Shown here one piece after another: positions 16,886 to 24,991 of a stretch of 64,000 nt of DNA (the stretch's first letter is position 1; each line of letters begins with the position of its first letter). Origin of the DNA: Candidatus Onthoplasma faecipullorum (GTDB taxonomy: Bacteria; Bacillota; Clostridia; Christensenellales; UBA1242); assembly GCA_019120295.1 (NCBI GenBank), contig DWVI01000005.1:64955-128954 (forward strand). Direction: 5' to 3'. The notes beneath the pieces are model-generated. The model was not told the DNA's origin and made no database searches. It worked only from the letters and a program-made list of their open reading frames with translations. Made by a program: the position numbers and the translations under genes.

Positions 16886-17440
16886 ATGAATATAACTGAG
16901 ACTATTAAAAAATGCAATAAGTGCGGAAAGTTGCCTAAATTGATTGACATTCATATTCAATTAGGCAAAACTCCTTTCATAATCATAGGAGAAAGCCCTG
17001 CAAAAGACGGTTGGATTTTATCTAAACGTGCGTTTTACAACACGCAAGGCAAATTGCAGGCAAGCGGAAAAGTTTTAGAAAAACTTTTAAATCATATTGG
17101 ATTTTCTATTGACGACATTTATTTTACTGAATGTTGCAAATGTATAATCGAAGATAGAAAAACATTGCAAGTGAGTTCAAATAATTGTTTACCAATACTT
17201 TTCGAAGAATTAAAATCAATTCCGTGCAATATTATTATAACCATGGGCATGCACCCAACAAGTGCGTTACTTAAAACAAAAATTAAACGTTTTTCAGATG
17301 TTGTTGGAAAAGTTTTTGATTTTAAAATTGAAAATAAAAATTACAAGTTAATACCAATTTATCACCCTTCTCCATTAAACCCAAAGGGTTATAAAGACAA
17401 CGTTCCAATATTTGAAATGATAATAAATAATCTTTTATAA
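16886..17440 (+). CDS. Uracil-DNA glycosylase superfamily protein
   Basis: 184 residues. GESPAKDGW near 35-43 is the catalytic-loop region and HPSPLNPKG near 159 the leucine/minor-groove loop (HPSP-type) of the UDG superfamily. Cysteines CNKC near residue 10 and CCKC near 83 suggest the 4Fe-4S cluster of family 4/5 enzymes. Such enzymes remove uracil from DNA. ATG 16886 begins 6 nt after TATAAT, with TTTACC 17 nt further up and no Shine-Dalgarno: a leaderless gene. Confidence 0.75.
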   Translation: MNITETIKKCNKCGKLPKLIDIHIQLGKTPFIIIGESPAKDGWILSKRAFYNTQGKLQASGKVLEKLLNHIGFSIDDIYFTECCKCIIEDRKTLQVSSNNCLPILFEELKSIPCNIIITMGMHPTSALLKTKIKRFSDVVGKVFDFKIENKNYKLIPIYHPSPLNPKGYKDNVPIFEMIINNLL

Positions 17441-17442
17441 AT

Positions 17443-17479
17443 AAAACAAAAAACAACATTATTGGGTTGTTTTTTATTT
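17443..17479. terminator. Bidirectional terminator
   Basis: AAAAAACAAC pairs with GTTGTTTTTT around ATTATTGG, between convergent genes ending at 17440 and 17474. Confidence 0.8.
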
Positions 17480-18124
17480 ATTTTCGGTATCTTTTTCAGT
17501 ATTTTGAAATTTTAAATCTAAATTGTTTTCATTTGTTTTTTCGGCGGATTGTTTTTGTTTGTTTTTCATTGCTCTTTCGTATGCAAGCATTAGTTTTGGT
17601 CGATTATAACGCTGAACCATAACTGGCATTATTTGTAGAATAACATTTGCAAGTGCAAGCGGTAGCCCTACAACTACAAACAATTTAGGCGAAATAAATA
17701 CAATTAAAAAACCTAAAATTGCGCTCCAAAAATGCAACACTTCGGCATATACAGTTTCTAGCATGAATGTGTATAGATAATCCGTGTCGTCCTTATTTTC
17801 AACTTTTCTTTTTGCAAATCCAGTGAGTGCTTTACCTGTTTCAGGTATTTTATCTTTCCATTTTCTTATTCCTAAAGCGTGATAAAATTTCTTTTCCCAT
17901 GAAAATACTTTATATATTTTTTTATAAGGGTTCATTAATTTTTTAGGTAGTTTATGTATTATAAAAGCGACCACAGCATCAATTATCACTAATGTCAGCA
18001 ATGATAACAAAATGGTAAGCAACACTTCTCCGTCTGTTGCTCCTAAAAAACCCACTCCAACGCCAACACCTAAAAATGCAGTAAAAATCAATGCTATAAA
18101 AATAATTGTAAAATATAAATACAT
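17474..18124 (-). CDS. CrtO-family acyltransferase-like membrane protein
   Basis: 216 residues, helices at the N-terminus (about 1-20, 33-57) and around 130-170. The block VFSWEKKFYHALGIRKWKDKIP and the ending VQRYNRPKL match the glycosyl-4,4'-diaponeurosporenoate acyltransferase (CrtO) family, which in Staphylococcus attaches a fatty acid to staphyloxanthin. No carotenoid genes are nearby, so the real acceptor may be another glycolipid. The C-terminal 30 residues are polar and variable. AAGG ribosome site before ATG 18124. Confidence 0.65.
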   Translation of the reverse strand: MYLYFTIIFIALIFTAFLGVGVGVGFLGATDGEVLLTILLSLLTLVIIDAVVAFIIHKLPKKLMNPYKKIYKVFSWEKKFYHALGIRKWKDKIPETGKALTGFAKRKVENKDDTDYLYTFMLETVYAEVLHFWSAILGFLIVFISPKLFVVVGLPLALANVILQIMPVMVQRYNRPKLMLAYERAMKNKQKQSAEKTNENNLDLKFQNTEKDTENK

Positions 18125-18257
18125 AATAACCTTTTTAATATTTAAGCATAAAATTCATAAGTTGTCAAATTTTTTTAAGAAAATACATTATAAACCATCT
18201 TTTAACAAAAATTAACATGATTGAATAATATATATTAGTACATTTAGGAGGTTAAAA

Positions 18258-18923
18258 ATGTCTTTTTACACAGACGCTAGACCAGGAATATTTCCAGGTC
18301 AGACAAATAATGTGATGAACGGACTTTGCGAACGTATTTGCATACAAGCAACAAAGGTTTTTGATGCGTGTATGAACCAATCTCAACTCGACAATTACGC
18401 TCTCACATTAACAAATTTCAATCCACCAGACCCAACAACCCCACTCACATTTGTTAGCGGTAATTCACTTGGTGGAGAAACAACTGTTAGCGACTTAGTG
18501 ATAACTCGCTTTGACGACAGACCAAATTTTGCACGCGTTCAGGCAAATATTAATATACCTGTCACTGTTACATATACTGACGCAAACAATGTTCCAGGCA
18601 CAGCAACCGGAACAATTACACTTAGCCAAGATGTTGTGTTATACGTGCCACAACCATCACTTACACCAATTAGCGTTATTGCTTTTGGTAGTGCAGTGAT
18701 TGCAAGCGGAACTTATGACACAACCACTGGCGGATTTACAATCAGCGCTTGCGTTACAACTATTTTAAAAGTGGTTGCAACTGTGGACGTTTTAGTTCCA
18801 AGTTATGGCTATTGTCCTATCCCACCTTGCACACCATTTACAGGTGGAGACGTTTGCCCAGGAGTGTTTGATTTGCCGTTATATCCAACTGCCGTAAGCC
18901 CACAATCAACTAATGCTCGCTAG
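18258..18923 (+). CDS. Conserved clostridial-type protein with CERICIQ...KVFDACM motif
   Basis: 221 residues, no signal or membrane helix. The N-terminus has CERICIQATKVFDACM, a pattern I associate with a Clostridia-specific family of unknown role, then an all-beta region rich in T/V/N with repeated strands (VTVTYTDA, ATGTITLSQDVVLYV), and a proline/cysteine end (CPIPPCTPF). A cell-surface or spore-coat role is conceivable but unproven. Perfect AGGAGG before ATG 18258; terminator follows at 18987. Confidence 0.6.
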   Translation: MSFYTDARPGIFPGQTNNVMNGLCERICIQATKVFDACMNQSQLDNYALTLTNFNPPDPTTPLTFVSGNSLGGETTVSDLVITRFDDRPNFARVQANINIPVTVTYTDANNVPGTATGTITLSQDVVLYVPQPSLTPISVIAFGSAVIASGTYDTTTGGFTISACVTTILKVVATVDVLVPSYGYCPIPPCTPFTGGDVCPGVFDLPLYPTAVSPQSTNAR

Positions 18924-18985
18924 TTTTGTAGTTTATTAAAATATTTAAATACAGGTTAGTTGAAACAATAAATTAACAAATAAAA

Positions 18986-19018
18986 AATAACTCTCGCTAA
19001 GAGAGTTGTTTTTATTTT
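18986..19018. terminator. Terminator between convergent genes
   Basis: AACTCTC-GCTAA-GAGAGTT with a preceding A run and following T run. Confidence 0.8.
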
Positions 19019-19500
19019 AAAATGTTGCTCACATGAAAAGCGACATCGTTTCCTAAATAGTTGAATGTTGCCAGAATTATATCAAGGTCGTCTTCTATTA
19101 AAATTGGTCTGCGATTGTCGTTTTCTTTTAATTTTTCTATCATTTTTGCTTTTAAATAAGGTTTTTCTTCTTTTGTGTAGGTTAATTTTGATAATTCAAT
19201 GATGTGTATATTTTCGTCTTTTATAAACGGAGCATTGCGGTGTAGCCAAGTTAACTTATCTCTCTTTTGTTCGGCATAATGACAATTTGATATAATACCT
19301 ATTTCAACATTCTTTTTTCTATTTAACTTTTTCATAATTTTTAAAACAGTTTTAACAGGTTCTTTTTCGAGATAAAAATTTGGCTTATTAGATTTGATGG
19401 CAGATTTTTCACCTGCTGAATATCTTACACATGTGCCGTCCATATCAAAATAAATAATCACATCATTATTTTTTATAATATCTTCAAGTTTCTTTAACAT
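19012..19500 (-). CDS. HAD-superfamily hydrolase
   Basis: 162 residues. FDMDGT near 18-23 is motif I (two catalytic aspartates), IISNC near 70 motif II, a lysine-rich helix gives motif III and LIEDDLDII near 143 motif IV. It lacks a large cap, like NLI/5'-nucleotidase-type or NIF small HADs. Likely a cytosolic phosphatase of unknown substrate. AAGGTGA precedes ATG 19500; engB is 9 nt upstream on the same strand, so the two form an operon. Confidence 0.75.
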   Translation of the reverse strand: MLKKLEDIIKNNDVIIYFDMDGTCVRYSAGEKSAIKSNKPNFYLEKEPVKTVLKIMKKLNRKKNVEIGIISNCHYAEQKRDKLTWLHRNAPFIKDENIHIIELSKLTYTKEEKPYLKAKMIEKLKENDNRRPILIEDDLDIILATFNYLGNDVAFHVSNILK

Positions 19501-19509
19501 AAACTCACC

Positions 19510-20091
19510 TTATTTAATATATTCGTCTAAAATAGCACCAATTTTTTCAACACCGCTCTTTTTGAGTGCTGATGTTGCAACAATTCTATCTTTACTATAC
19601 CTTAATTCTTTTGATAATTTGTAAATTTGCAAGTTTAGTTCACTACGTGAAATTTTATCAACCTTGGTTAAAACAATGAGCGCTGGAATTTGTTTATCAA
19701 ATAGGTAGTCCATCATTTGTTTGTCTAATTCAGTTGTAAGAACTCGTGAGTCTAACAAAAGCAAAACTAATTTTAACTTCTCATTATCAGTAAAATAATC
19801 ATTCATTATTTTATCCCATGTGTTGGCAATGCCCTTGCTCGCTTTATGATAACCATACCCTGGAAGGTCAACTAGATAAAATTTATTGTCAATATTAAAA
19901 TAATTTACAAGCCGAGTTCTACCTGGGGTTGAAGATGTTTTTGCAAGTTTATTGTTGTTTGTTAAAGTGTTAATCAAACTGCTTTTGCCAACATTACTTC
20001 TACCAACGATAGCGACTTGGGGAAGTTCGTCGTTTAAAAACTCAGACTTTTGACTTGCGCTTTTAATGAATTTTGCATTTATAAATCTCAT
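19510..20091 (-). CDS. engB: Ribosome biogenesis GTPase EngB (YsxC)
   Basis: EngB/YsxC is a small GTPase needed for late 50S assembly. 193 residues with GRSNVGKSS (30-38), the TPGRTRLVN switch, DLPGYG (G3), TKVD (G4) and TSALK (G5). AAAGGGGG before ATG 20091. Co-directional with the HAD gene downstream and an LRR protein upstream. Confidence 0.96.
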   Translation of the reverse strand: MRFINAKFIKSASQKSEFLNDELPQVAIVGRSNVGKSSLINTLTNNNKLAKTSSTPGRTRLVNYFNIDNKFYLVDLPGYGYHKASKGIANTWDKIMNDYFTDNEKLKLVLLLLDSRVLTTELDKQMMDYLFDKQIPALIVLTKVDKISRSELNLQIYKLSKELRYSKDRIVATSALKKSGVEKIGAILDEYIK

Positions 20092-20118
20092 TTATCCCCC
20101 TTTATTGAAATTTTTAAC

Positions 20119-20712
20119 CTAAATTGTGGTTGAATTTTTATAATTTGGATTTGCAATAATCACTTTTCTAGAATAATCGGTTAGAAAATTATTTGAATTA
20201 TCTTCACTTTCTAAACCGTTTGCTTGCCTAATTTTACGTGCTAATTTTAGTATTAGGTGATTTGATTGTTCAGCCGTAAAACCAATTTTTGTGTAACCTA
20301 AATTTCCTAAAACTTGCAAATTATCTGAATATTCAAATGCCTTTGAACCTATTTCTTTAATATTTACTAAGTCTATATATTTTAGATTGAAACAACCTTT
20401 AAACGCTCTATCTCCAATTGTTTGCAAAGCAGGAGTTTTCACAACTTCTAGTTCGGAACAATTTAGGAACGCTTCGTTAGAAATTTTAACTAATTTTGGT
20501 GCTTCTATCTCTACTACTTTTAAACCTATAAATGTTTTTGAAGAGATTACTTTAACATTTGGTAGCACTAATTTTTTAATTAAATTTTTATCTACACTAA
20601 ATTTTAAATTAAAAGATATAAATGTTACTGTTTCAGGGAAAGTTAGCATTCCATCAACAATATCACAGCCTTCTATTTCATACACAATATGTCTGTTTTT
20701 ACTTAATTTCAT
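20119..20712 (-). CDS. BspA-type leucine-rich repeat protein (LRR_5)
   Basis: 197 residues without signal peptide. Successive 21-24-residue units such as IEAPKLVKISNEAFLNCSEL and TIGDRAFKGCFNLKYIDL follow the LRR_5 pattern (I-x-x-x-A-F-x-x-C-x-x-L). Such proteins are usually surface adhesins, but this one appears cytoplasmic. GAGGA before ATG; promoter TTGACA-N16-TATAAT upstream. Role unknown. Confidence 0.75.
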   Translation of the reverse strand: MKLSKNRHIVYEIEGCDIVDGMLTFPETVTFISFNLKFSVDKNLIKKLVLPNVKVISSKTFIGLKVVEIEAPKLVKISNEAFLNCSELEVVKTPALQTIGDRAFKGCFNLKYIDLVNIKEIGSKAFEYSDNLQVLGNLGYTKIGFTAEQSNHLILKLARKIRQANGLESEDNSNNFLTDYSRKVIIANPNYKNSTTI

Positions 20713-20732
20713 ATAATCCTCACTTTTACAGT

Positions 20733-20772
20733 TTGATTATATCATTACAAAAAAATTTGTCAAGGTTAAACG
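20733..20772 (-). promoter_or_regulatory. Promoter of the LRR gene
   Basis: TTGACA, 16-nt spacer, TATAAT on the minus strand. Confidence 0.7.
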
Positions 20773-20921
20773 AAAAAATAACATCATTTATCTGCAATTA
20801 TGTTTCAATTAAAAGTTATTATATCAATTGAAAGTTTATTTTTTTAAATTTTTATACAAATCACATAATTTTTAGTGATATTTTAAAAAAATTTTTAATT
20901 TTAATTTAGATTTCAGTTTAA

Positions 20922-21836
20922 TTATTTAACTTTATTTTCTGAATGGCATATTTTTGTTATCCTAAATTTAGCACACTCTTTAACTTCGCTAATGCTAGCG
21001 TTACCGTAATCACGTGGGTTATATTTTTCAGGATTTTCAGCCAAAAATTTACGTGTTGAAGCGGTTACTGCGAGCCTAAAATCTGTGTCCATATTTATTT
21101 TGCAAATATGCGTTTTATATGCATTTTTTAATAAGTTTTCATTGCCTATAGCGTTGGTTATATTACCACCAAAATTGTTGATTATGTCAACATACTTTTT
21201 TTCAACAAGTGAAGCACCATGCAAAACTATTGGTACATTTGGTATCATTTTTTCTATCTTTTTCAAAATGTCATAATGAATTTTTGGCTCACCAATATAC
21301 TTGTTAACGCCGTGATTTGTGCCTATTGAAACTGCCAAACTATCAACACCTGTGAGTTCAACAAATTCTTTGGCTTGTTCTGGGTCGGTGAAGCGTGCTT
21401 TATCAGACAGCAAACCATCGTCGTCCGCAACCGACAACACACCCAATTCCCCTTCAACAAACACTCCACGCGCATGTGCATAATTTACAACTTTTTTTGT
21501 AAGTTTTACATTTTCAGAATACGCAAGAGTTGAGCCATCAATCATAACGCTATCAAAACCCAATTTAATTGCACGTTTCACAACGTCAAAAGTTTTTCCG
21601 TGGTCCAAATGAATTGATATTGGGTGCTTAATTTTCCTTATTCCCTGAATTAAGCCAAGCAAAAGATTATCAGTAAAATAATTCATAGCGGACTCACTCA
21701 CTTGCAAAATTATAGGCGATTTTAATTCAATACATGCGTCAATCACACCACGTAAGATTTCAAAATTTGCAAAATTAAACGCCGGAACAATGTAATTACA
21801 TTTCATTGCGTTTTTTAACATTTTTTCTTGTATCAT
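20922..21836 (-). CDS. fba: Class II fructose-bisphosphate aldolase family
   Basis: Zinc-dependent aldolase cleaving fructose-1,6-bisphosphate (or tagatose-1,6-bisphosphate) in central carbon metabolism. 304 residues. HLDHGKTF near 80 supplies zinc ligands, GFDSVMIDGS near 102, VEGELG near 132 and GTNHG near 177 are family motifs; GAS and N-region near 210-230 follow. KbaY/GatY-type substrates cannot be excluded. AGGGG before ATG 21836; TTGTAG-N17-TAAAAT upstream. Confidence 0.9.
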   Translation of the reverse strand: MIQEKMLKNAMKCNYIVPAFNFANFEILRGVIDACIELKSPIILQVSESAMNYFTDNLLLGLIQGIRKIKHPISIHLDHGKTFDVVKRAIKLGFDSVMIDGSTLAYSENVKLTKKVVNYAHARGVFVEGELGVLSVADDDGLLSDKARFTDPEQAKEFVELTGVDSLAVSIGTNHGVNKYIGEPKIHYDILKKIEKMIPNVPIVLHGASLVEKKYVDIINNFGGNITNAIGNENLLKNAYKTHICKINMDTDFRLAVTASTRKFLAENPEKYNPRDYGNASISEVKECAKFRITKICHSENKVK

Positions 21837-22025
21837 AATAACCCCTATATAAATTTTACCTATTTATTTTAATATTAGTATTTTATCACAAAGAGTTGTT
21901 TTCTACAACAAAATATTACAAATTATGTAAATCAATTTGAAAAACTAAAATAATTGTGTATAATAATAAGTAGTTGATATACATTAGTTTTAATTCAAAA
22001 TTAAGTTTAATATAGAAGGGGTTTT

Positions 22026-22769
22026 ATGAAAGTTATTTGTGTGGTTGATTCAATTTCTAACATAAATTCAAAAATAGACATGATAAAAGGCCATTTTGGT
22101 TCGGATATATGCTTTGTTGTTAAAGCAACGTTGGAACCTATCTTTAAAACTTTTGGATATAATGCAAACGCTGTTTATTATAACCAACTAACCACGGTTA
22201 TTCACGCATTATTATTAAAAAGTGAGCCTAGTGACGTGCTTATTTATTACACTAGCCTTAAAATAAATGAAAACCTTTTAAATAAGTTTAATACAAAAAT
22301 TGCATCGCGTAACAAAGTTGTTTCACTCATGCCTAGATACAACACAATTGAACGCATGAATAATTCTGCGTATAATGTATATGTTAAAGCCATGTTCAAA
22401 ATAAAGGATTCAATGGTTAGCCCAAAACTTCAATTTTTACCTGAAAGTTGTGCTCTTGAACTTTTAAACACACACATTGGAAATAAACTCTTTGAATTAA
22501 ATCCAAAATTATCTGTAACTTTAGATATAGAAGATATTGGAGATAAAGAAATAAATAAATCGGCAAAAACTCACACTCCAGTTTTAAAAACTACCTTAAT
22601 TTCTATAATTATAGCACTAATAATTACAATGTGCTTATTAATAACACTTGCCTTTGCAAATGTAGGCGCACTGCTAATTATTATGTTCGTTTGCCTATAT
22701 TTATTGGATATCGTGTTAACACTAATTTTACAATACAAATCAAAATTTGACCACCGCTTCTTAAAATAG
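22026..22769 (+). CDS. Unknown protein with C-terminal membrane hairpin
   Basis: 247 residues. N-terminal 180 residues look like an alpha/beta (nucleotide-sugar-binding-like) domain: MKVICVVDSISNI, VLIYYTSLKINENLL, VVSLMPRYNTIERM. Two membrane helices follow at about 190-215 and 218-238 with a short basic tail. I do not recognise the family. GAAGGGG before ATG 22026. A strong terminator lies just after. Confidence 0.55.
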   Translation: MKVICVVDSISNINSKIDMIKGHFGSDICFVVKATLEPIFKTFGYNANAVYYNQLTTVIHALLLKSEPSDVLIYYTSLKINENLLNKFNTKIASRNKVVSLMPRYNTIERMNNSAYNVYVKAMFKIKDSMVSPKLQFLPESCALELLNTHIGNKLFELNPKLSVTLDIEDIGDKEINKSAKTHTPVLKTTLISIIIALIITMCLLITLAFANVGALLIIMFVCLYLLDIVLTLILQYKSKFDHRFLK

Positions 22770-22770
22770 G

Positions 22771-22801
22771 AAAAAACTCACTATCTAGGTGAGTTTTTTT
22801 G
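22771..22801 (+). terminator. Terminator
   Basis: AAAACTCAC-TATCTA-GGTGAGTTTT followed by T7. Confidence 0.85.
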
Positions 22802-22860
22802 TAAATTAAAAAAGGTCAAATAGATTACAATTTTATTTTTAATTTTAGTTATATTTTTTT

Positions 22861-22898
22861 ACAAAAAAAGAGAGAATACATTCTCTCTTTTTCTTTTT
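22861..22898 (-). terminator. Terminator of the frameshifted exported protein gene
   Basis: AAAGAGAGAAT-AC-ATTCTCTCTTT with A run on the left, usable on the minus strand. Confidence 0.75.
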
Positions 22899-22982
22899 TA
22901 GATAGAAGTTGAATAAAAGAACGTTTTGTTGGCTAATGTAACTTTTTTAACCTTTATAATTCGATTTTTAATTTTGTTACTT

Positions 22983-23533
22983 TTATGCCACTATGTAATA
23001 ATACTTATCTTCTGTGTCGTCATAGCGGTAATTGCCTGCCCCAAAGATTTCTTCTATCAAATCTGCTTCATTAGTACCACTAACTAAATCTACATTTATT
23101 TCCCATTCGCCAACATATAGTAAATACGATGTTGTTTTTCTATCTAATTGTCTTGTAAAGCCGTCTTCACTGGTTAGAGATAAACTGTTATAGCCTTCCA
23201 CATCCGTATTCAATTCTACAGTGCTTGGTTCTCGTCATTTACTAGGTTTACAAAATACACAAATGAAGATGCTGAGTTGATTGTGTATACATGCTCTCCA
23301 CGATTGCCTAGTTTATCTCCTGATAGGAAGGAAGAATTGTCTTCTGTTTCACCGTCCCATGTGTCAGTTGCAAAGTCTAGTGGATTGACTATTGCTTCTG
23401 GTTCATTTGGACTTTTCTTATTTACCGTAAAATATATGCCAACACCTGTTAGCACCATTACCAAACCTAACAAAACAGAAGTTACGATTTTAAGAGTTAA
23501 AAACGTACTTTTTTTTGTTAAATTTTTGTTCAT
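22983..23533 (-). pseudogene. Exported protein, frameshifted, with poly-G at ribosome site
   Basis: The frame from ATG 23533 gives 105 residues: basic N-terminus, one membrane helix (about 15-37, signal anchor) and a secreted stretch ending VNDENQAL-stop. The next frame continues without a proper start (VELNTDVEGYNSLSL...) to 22983. Joined by one base near 23218 they make about 180 residues with the SASSFVYFVN...VELNTDVEGYNS pattern common at the N-terminus of Gram-positive surface proteins. The ribosome site is a run of ten G (23540-23549) ending six bases before the ATG, a hypermutable sequence. Decay, sequencing error or phase variation are all possible. Confidence 0.55.
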
Positions 23534-23539
23534 CTAATA

Positions 23540-23549
23540 CCCCCCCCCC
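23540..23549 (-). repeat. Ten-G homopolymer in Shine-Dalgarno position
   Basis: Ten consecutive C on the plus strand, i.e. G10 on the coding strand, six bases before the ATG at 23533. Upstream 23551-23780 is AT-rich with no gene seen. Confidence 0.8.
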
Positions 23550-23784
23550 ATGTTTAAATTAAAAAAACGTTATTTTACACAATTTTTTACAAAAAAACAA
23601 ATAATTTTACTATAATTTTCAATATTTTTTAGTACTCTGCATATATTTAGACTGCTAATTTAGGGGTGATAAACTTAAAAATTACATAAATATTTTATCC
23701 TAATTGGGTGAAAATATTAGATTAAACGTTTGAATTATCAAATTAAAAAAAATTTATATTTTATAAAAAATTTCTAAAAATATG

Positions 23785-23813
23785 TTGCTTTTTTATTTTT
23801 TATCATATATAAT
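23785..23813 (+). promoter_or_regulatory. Promoter of the tRNA-Cys/tRNA-Leu operon
   Basis: TTGCTT (23785-23790), 17-nt spacer, TATAAT (23808-23813), about 30 nt before tRNA-Cys. Confidence 0.75.
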
Positions 23814-23844
23814 AATAAGGTTTTAGCGATAGGTTTAATTAGGT

Positions 23845-23919
23845 GGCACCATCGCCAAGTGGTAAGGCAAAGGTCTGCAAAACCTTCATTCACCAGTTCA
23901 AATCTGGTTGGTGCCTCCA
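23845..23919 (+). tRNA. tRNA-Cys (GCA)
   Basis: Acceptor GGCACCA/TGGTGCC, discriminator T, CCA encoded. Anticodon loop CTGCAAA with stem AAGGT/ACCTT gives GCA. T-arm CCAG-TTCAAAT-CTGG. Confidence 0.95.
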
Positions 23920-23986
23920 ACAATTTAACGATGGTAGTAAACAAATAAATATAACAAGGTAGTACAAGCATGCTATCGTTATATAT

Positions 23987-24074
23987 GCCGGTGTGGCGAA
24001 ATGGCAGACGCACAGGACTTAAAATCCTGGGTCCGTAACAGGACGTGTCGGTTCGACCCCGACCACCGGCACCA
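23987..24074 (+). tRNA. tRNA-Leu (TAA)
   Basis: Acceptor GCCGGTG/CACCGGC, long variable arm, anticodon stem CAGGA/TCCTG with TAA, T-arm GTCGG-TTCGACC-CCGAC, CCA encoded. Second gene of the operon after tRNA-Cys. Confidence 0.95.
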
Positions 24075-24096
24075 CGGCGCAATGCGCCTTTTTTTA
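24075..24096 (+). terminator. Terminator of the tRNA operon
   Basis: GGCGC-AAT-GCGCC then T7. The bases after it (ATCGTTTTGCTAAT) match the core of the dispersed ATCGTTTTAC hairpin family. Confidence 0.8.
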
Positions 24097-24127
24097 TCGT
24101 TTTGCTAATCAAATAACGTTAATTAAA

Positions 24128-24160
24128 TAAAAAACACTGCTGTGTTTAGCAGTGTTTTTA
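24128..24160 (-). terminator. Terminator of the lipoprotein gene
   Basis: AACACTGCT-GTGTTT-AGCAGTGTT stem with A run on its left. Confidence 0.8.
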
Positions 24161-24165
24161 TTTTT

Positions 24166-24711
24166 TTATTCTGTAGTCGCAGTTTTAACATAATCTGCTG
24201 AAGTAACTTCGAATTCAACCATACCTAATTCAACTTTGTTTTCATCTACAGTATCATAGATTGTAACCGTCCAAGTTTTGTCTAAATCAGCAGCGTCCCA
24301 ACCAATCATCATTCTTATAGTTCGAGCACCTAAATCTGGAGCGTCTTCGTCAACGTAAACATCTATTGGTGTTTCAGCCGAAGACCAACCTTCTTCGTTA
24401 GATAAAACCCATGTGACATCACCATTAACTACTATATCGTCACCAAGTTCGTATACCACGATTGTACGATTTCTTTCATCATTTTGAACATCTTCAAGAA
24501 CATGTTGTGAAAATAAATTTAGAATTTCACTATCTTGCATATCCTTAGTGTTATAAACGGTGAAAACTGAAGTTACAGAAGTTTCTGGTGTTTCTGGTGT
24601 GGCTGGAGTTTGCTCTTGTGGGTCACCACAACCTACTAGAACAATACAAGCCAAGGCTACCATTGCCCACAAACAAGCCATAATAATACCGCGTTTTTTA
24701 GTTGATGACAT
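24166..24711 (-). CDS. Lipoprotein of unknown function
   Basis: 181 residues with a lipoprotein signal: KKR, hydrophobic stretch, lipobox LVGC (Cys about 28), then a Q/T/P/E linker. The mature part is acidic and beta-rich (TWTVTIYDTVDENKVELGMVEFEV). It would be anchored to the outer face of the cell membrane. No family recognised. A GGGGGG run serves as ribosome site before ATG 24711. Confidence 0.7.
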   Translation of the reverse strand: MSSTKKRGIIMACLWAMVALACIVLVGCGDPQEQTPATPETPETSVTSVFTVYNTKDMQDSEILNLFSQHVLEDVQNDERNRTIVVYELGDDIVVNGDVTWVLSNEEGWSSAETPIDVYVDEDAPDLGARTIRMMIGWDAADLDKTWTVTIYDTVDENKVELGMVEFEVTSADYVKTATTE

Positions 24712-24991
24712 TAAAAATCCCCCCTTTTTTAAAATTTTTTATAATACATGGTTATCATTAGTTAATATAACACAAAAATTTAATAATAACAAATAAATTC
24801 ACAAAAATTTATTAAAATTTCATATTATCAAAACTTAACTACGTTTTTGTTTATTTTTGATTTAGTTTGAAATTTTATAATTTATTATAATTTTAAAGTC
24901 TTAATCTAATATTAAAAATCTAATTTTAAAAATCATAAGCACAAAAAACAAAACAGACATGTTTGTTAATCTGTCTTGTTTTAAATTTATT

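Noticed and set aside
23774..24112. 112-residue frame over tRNA-Cys and tRNA-Leu
   Set aside because: Antisense to two clear tRNA genes; no independent support.
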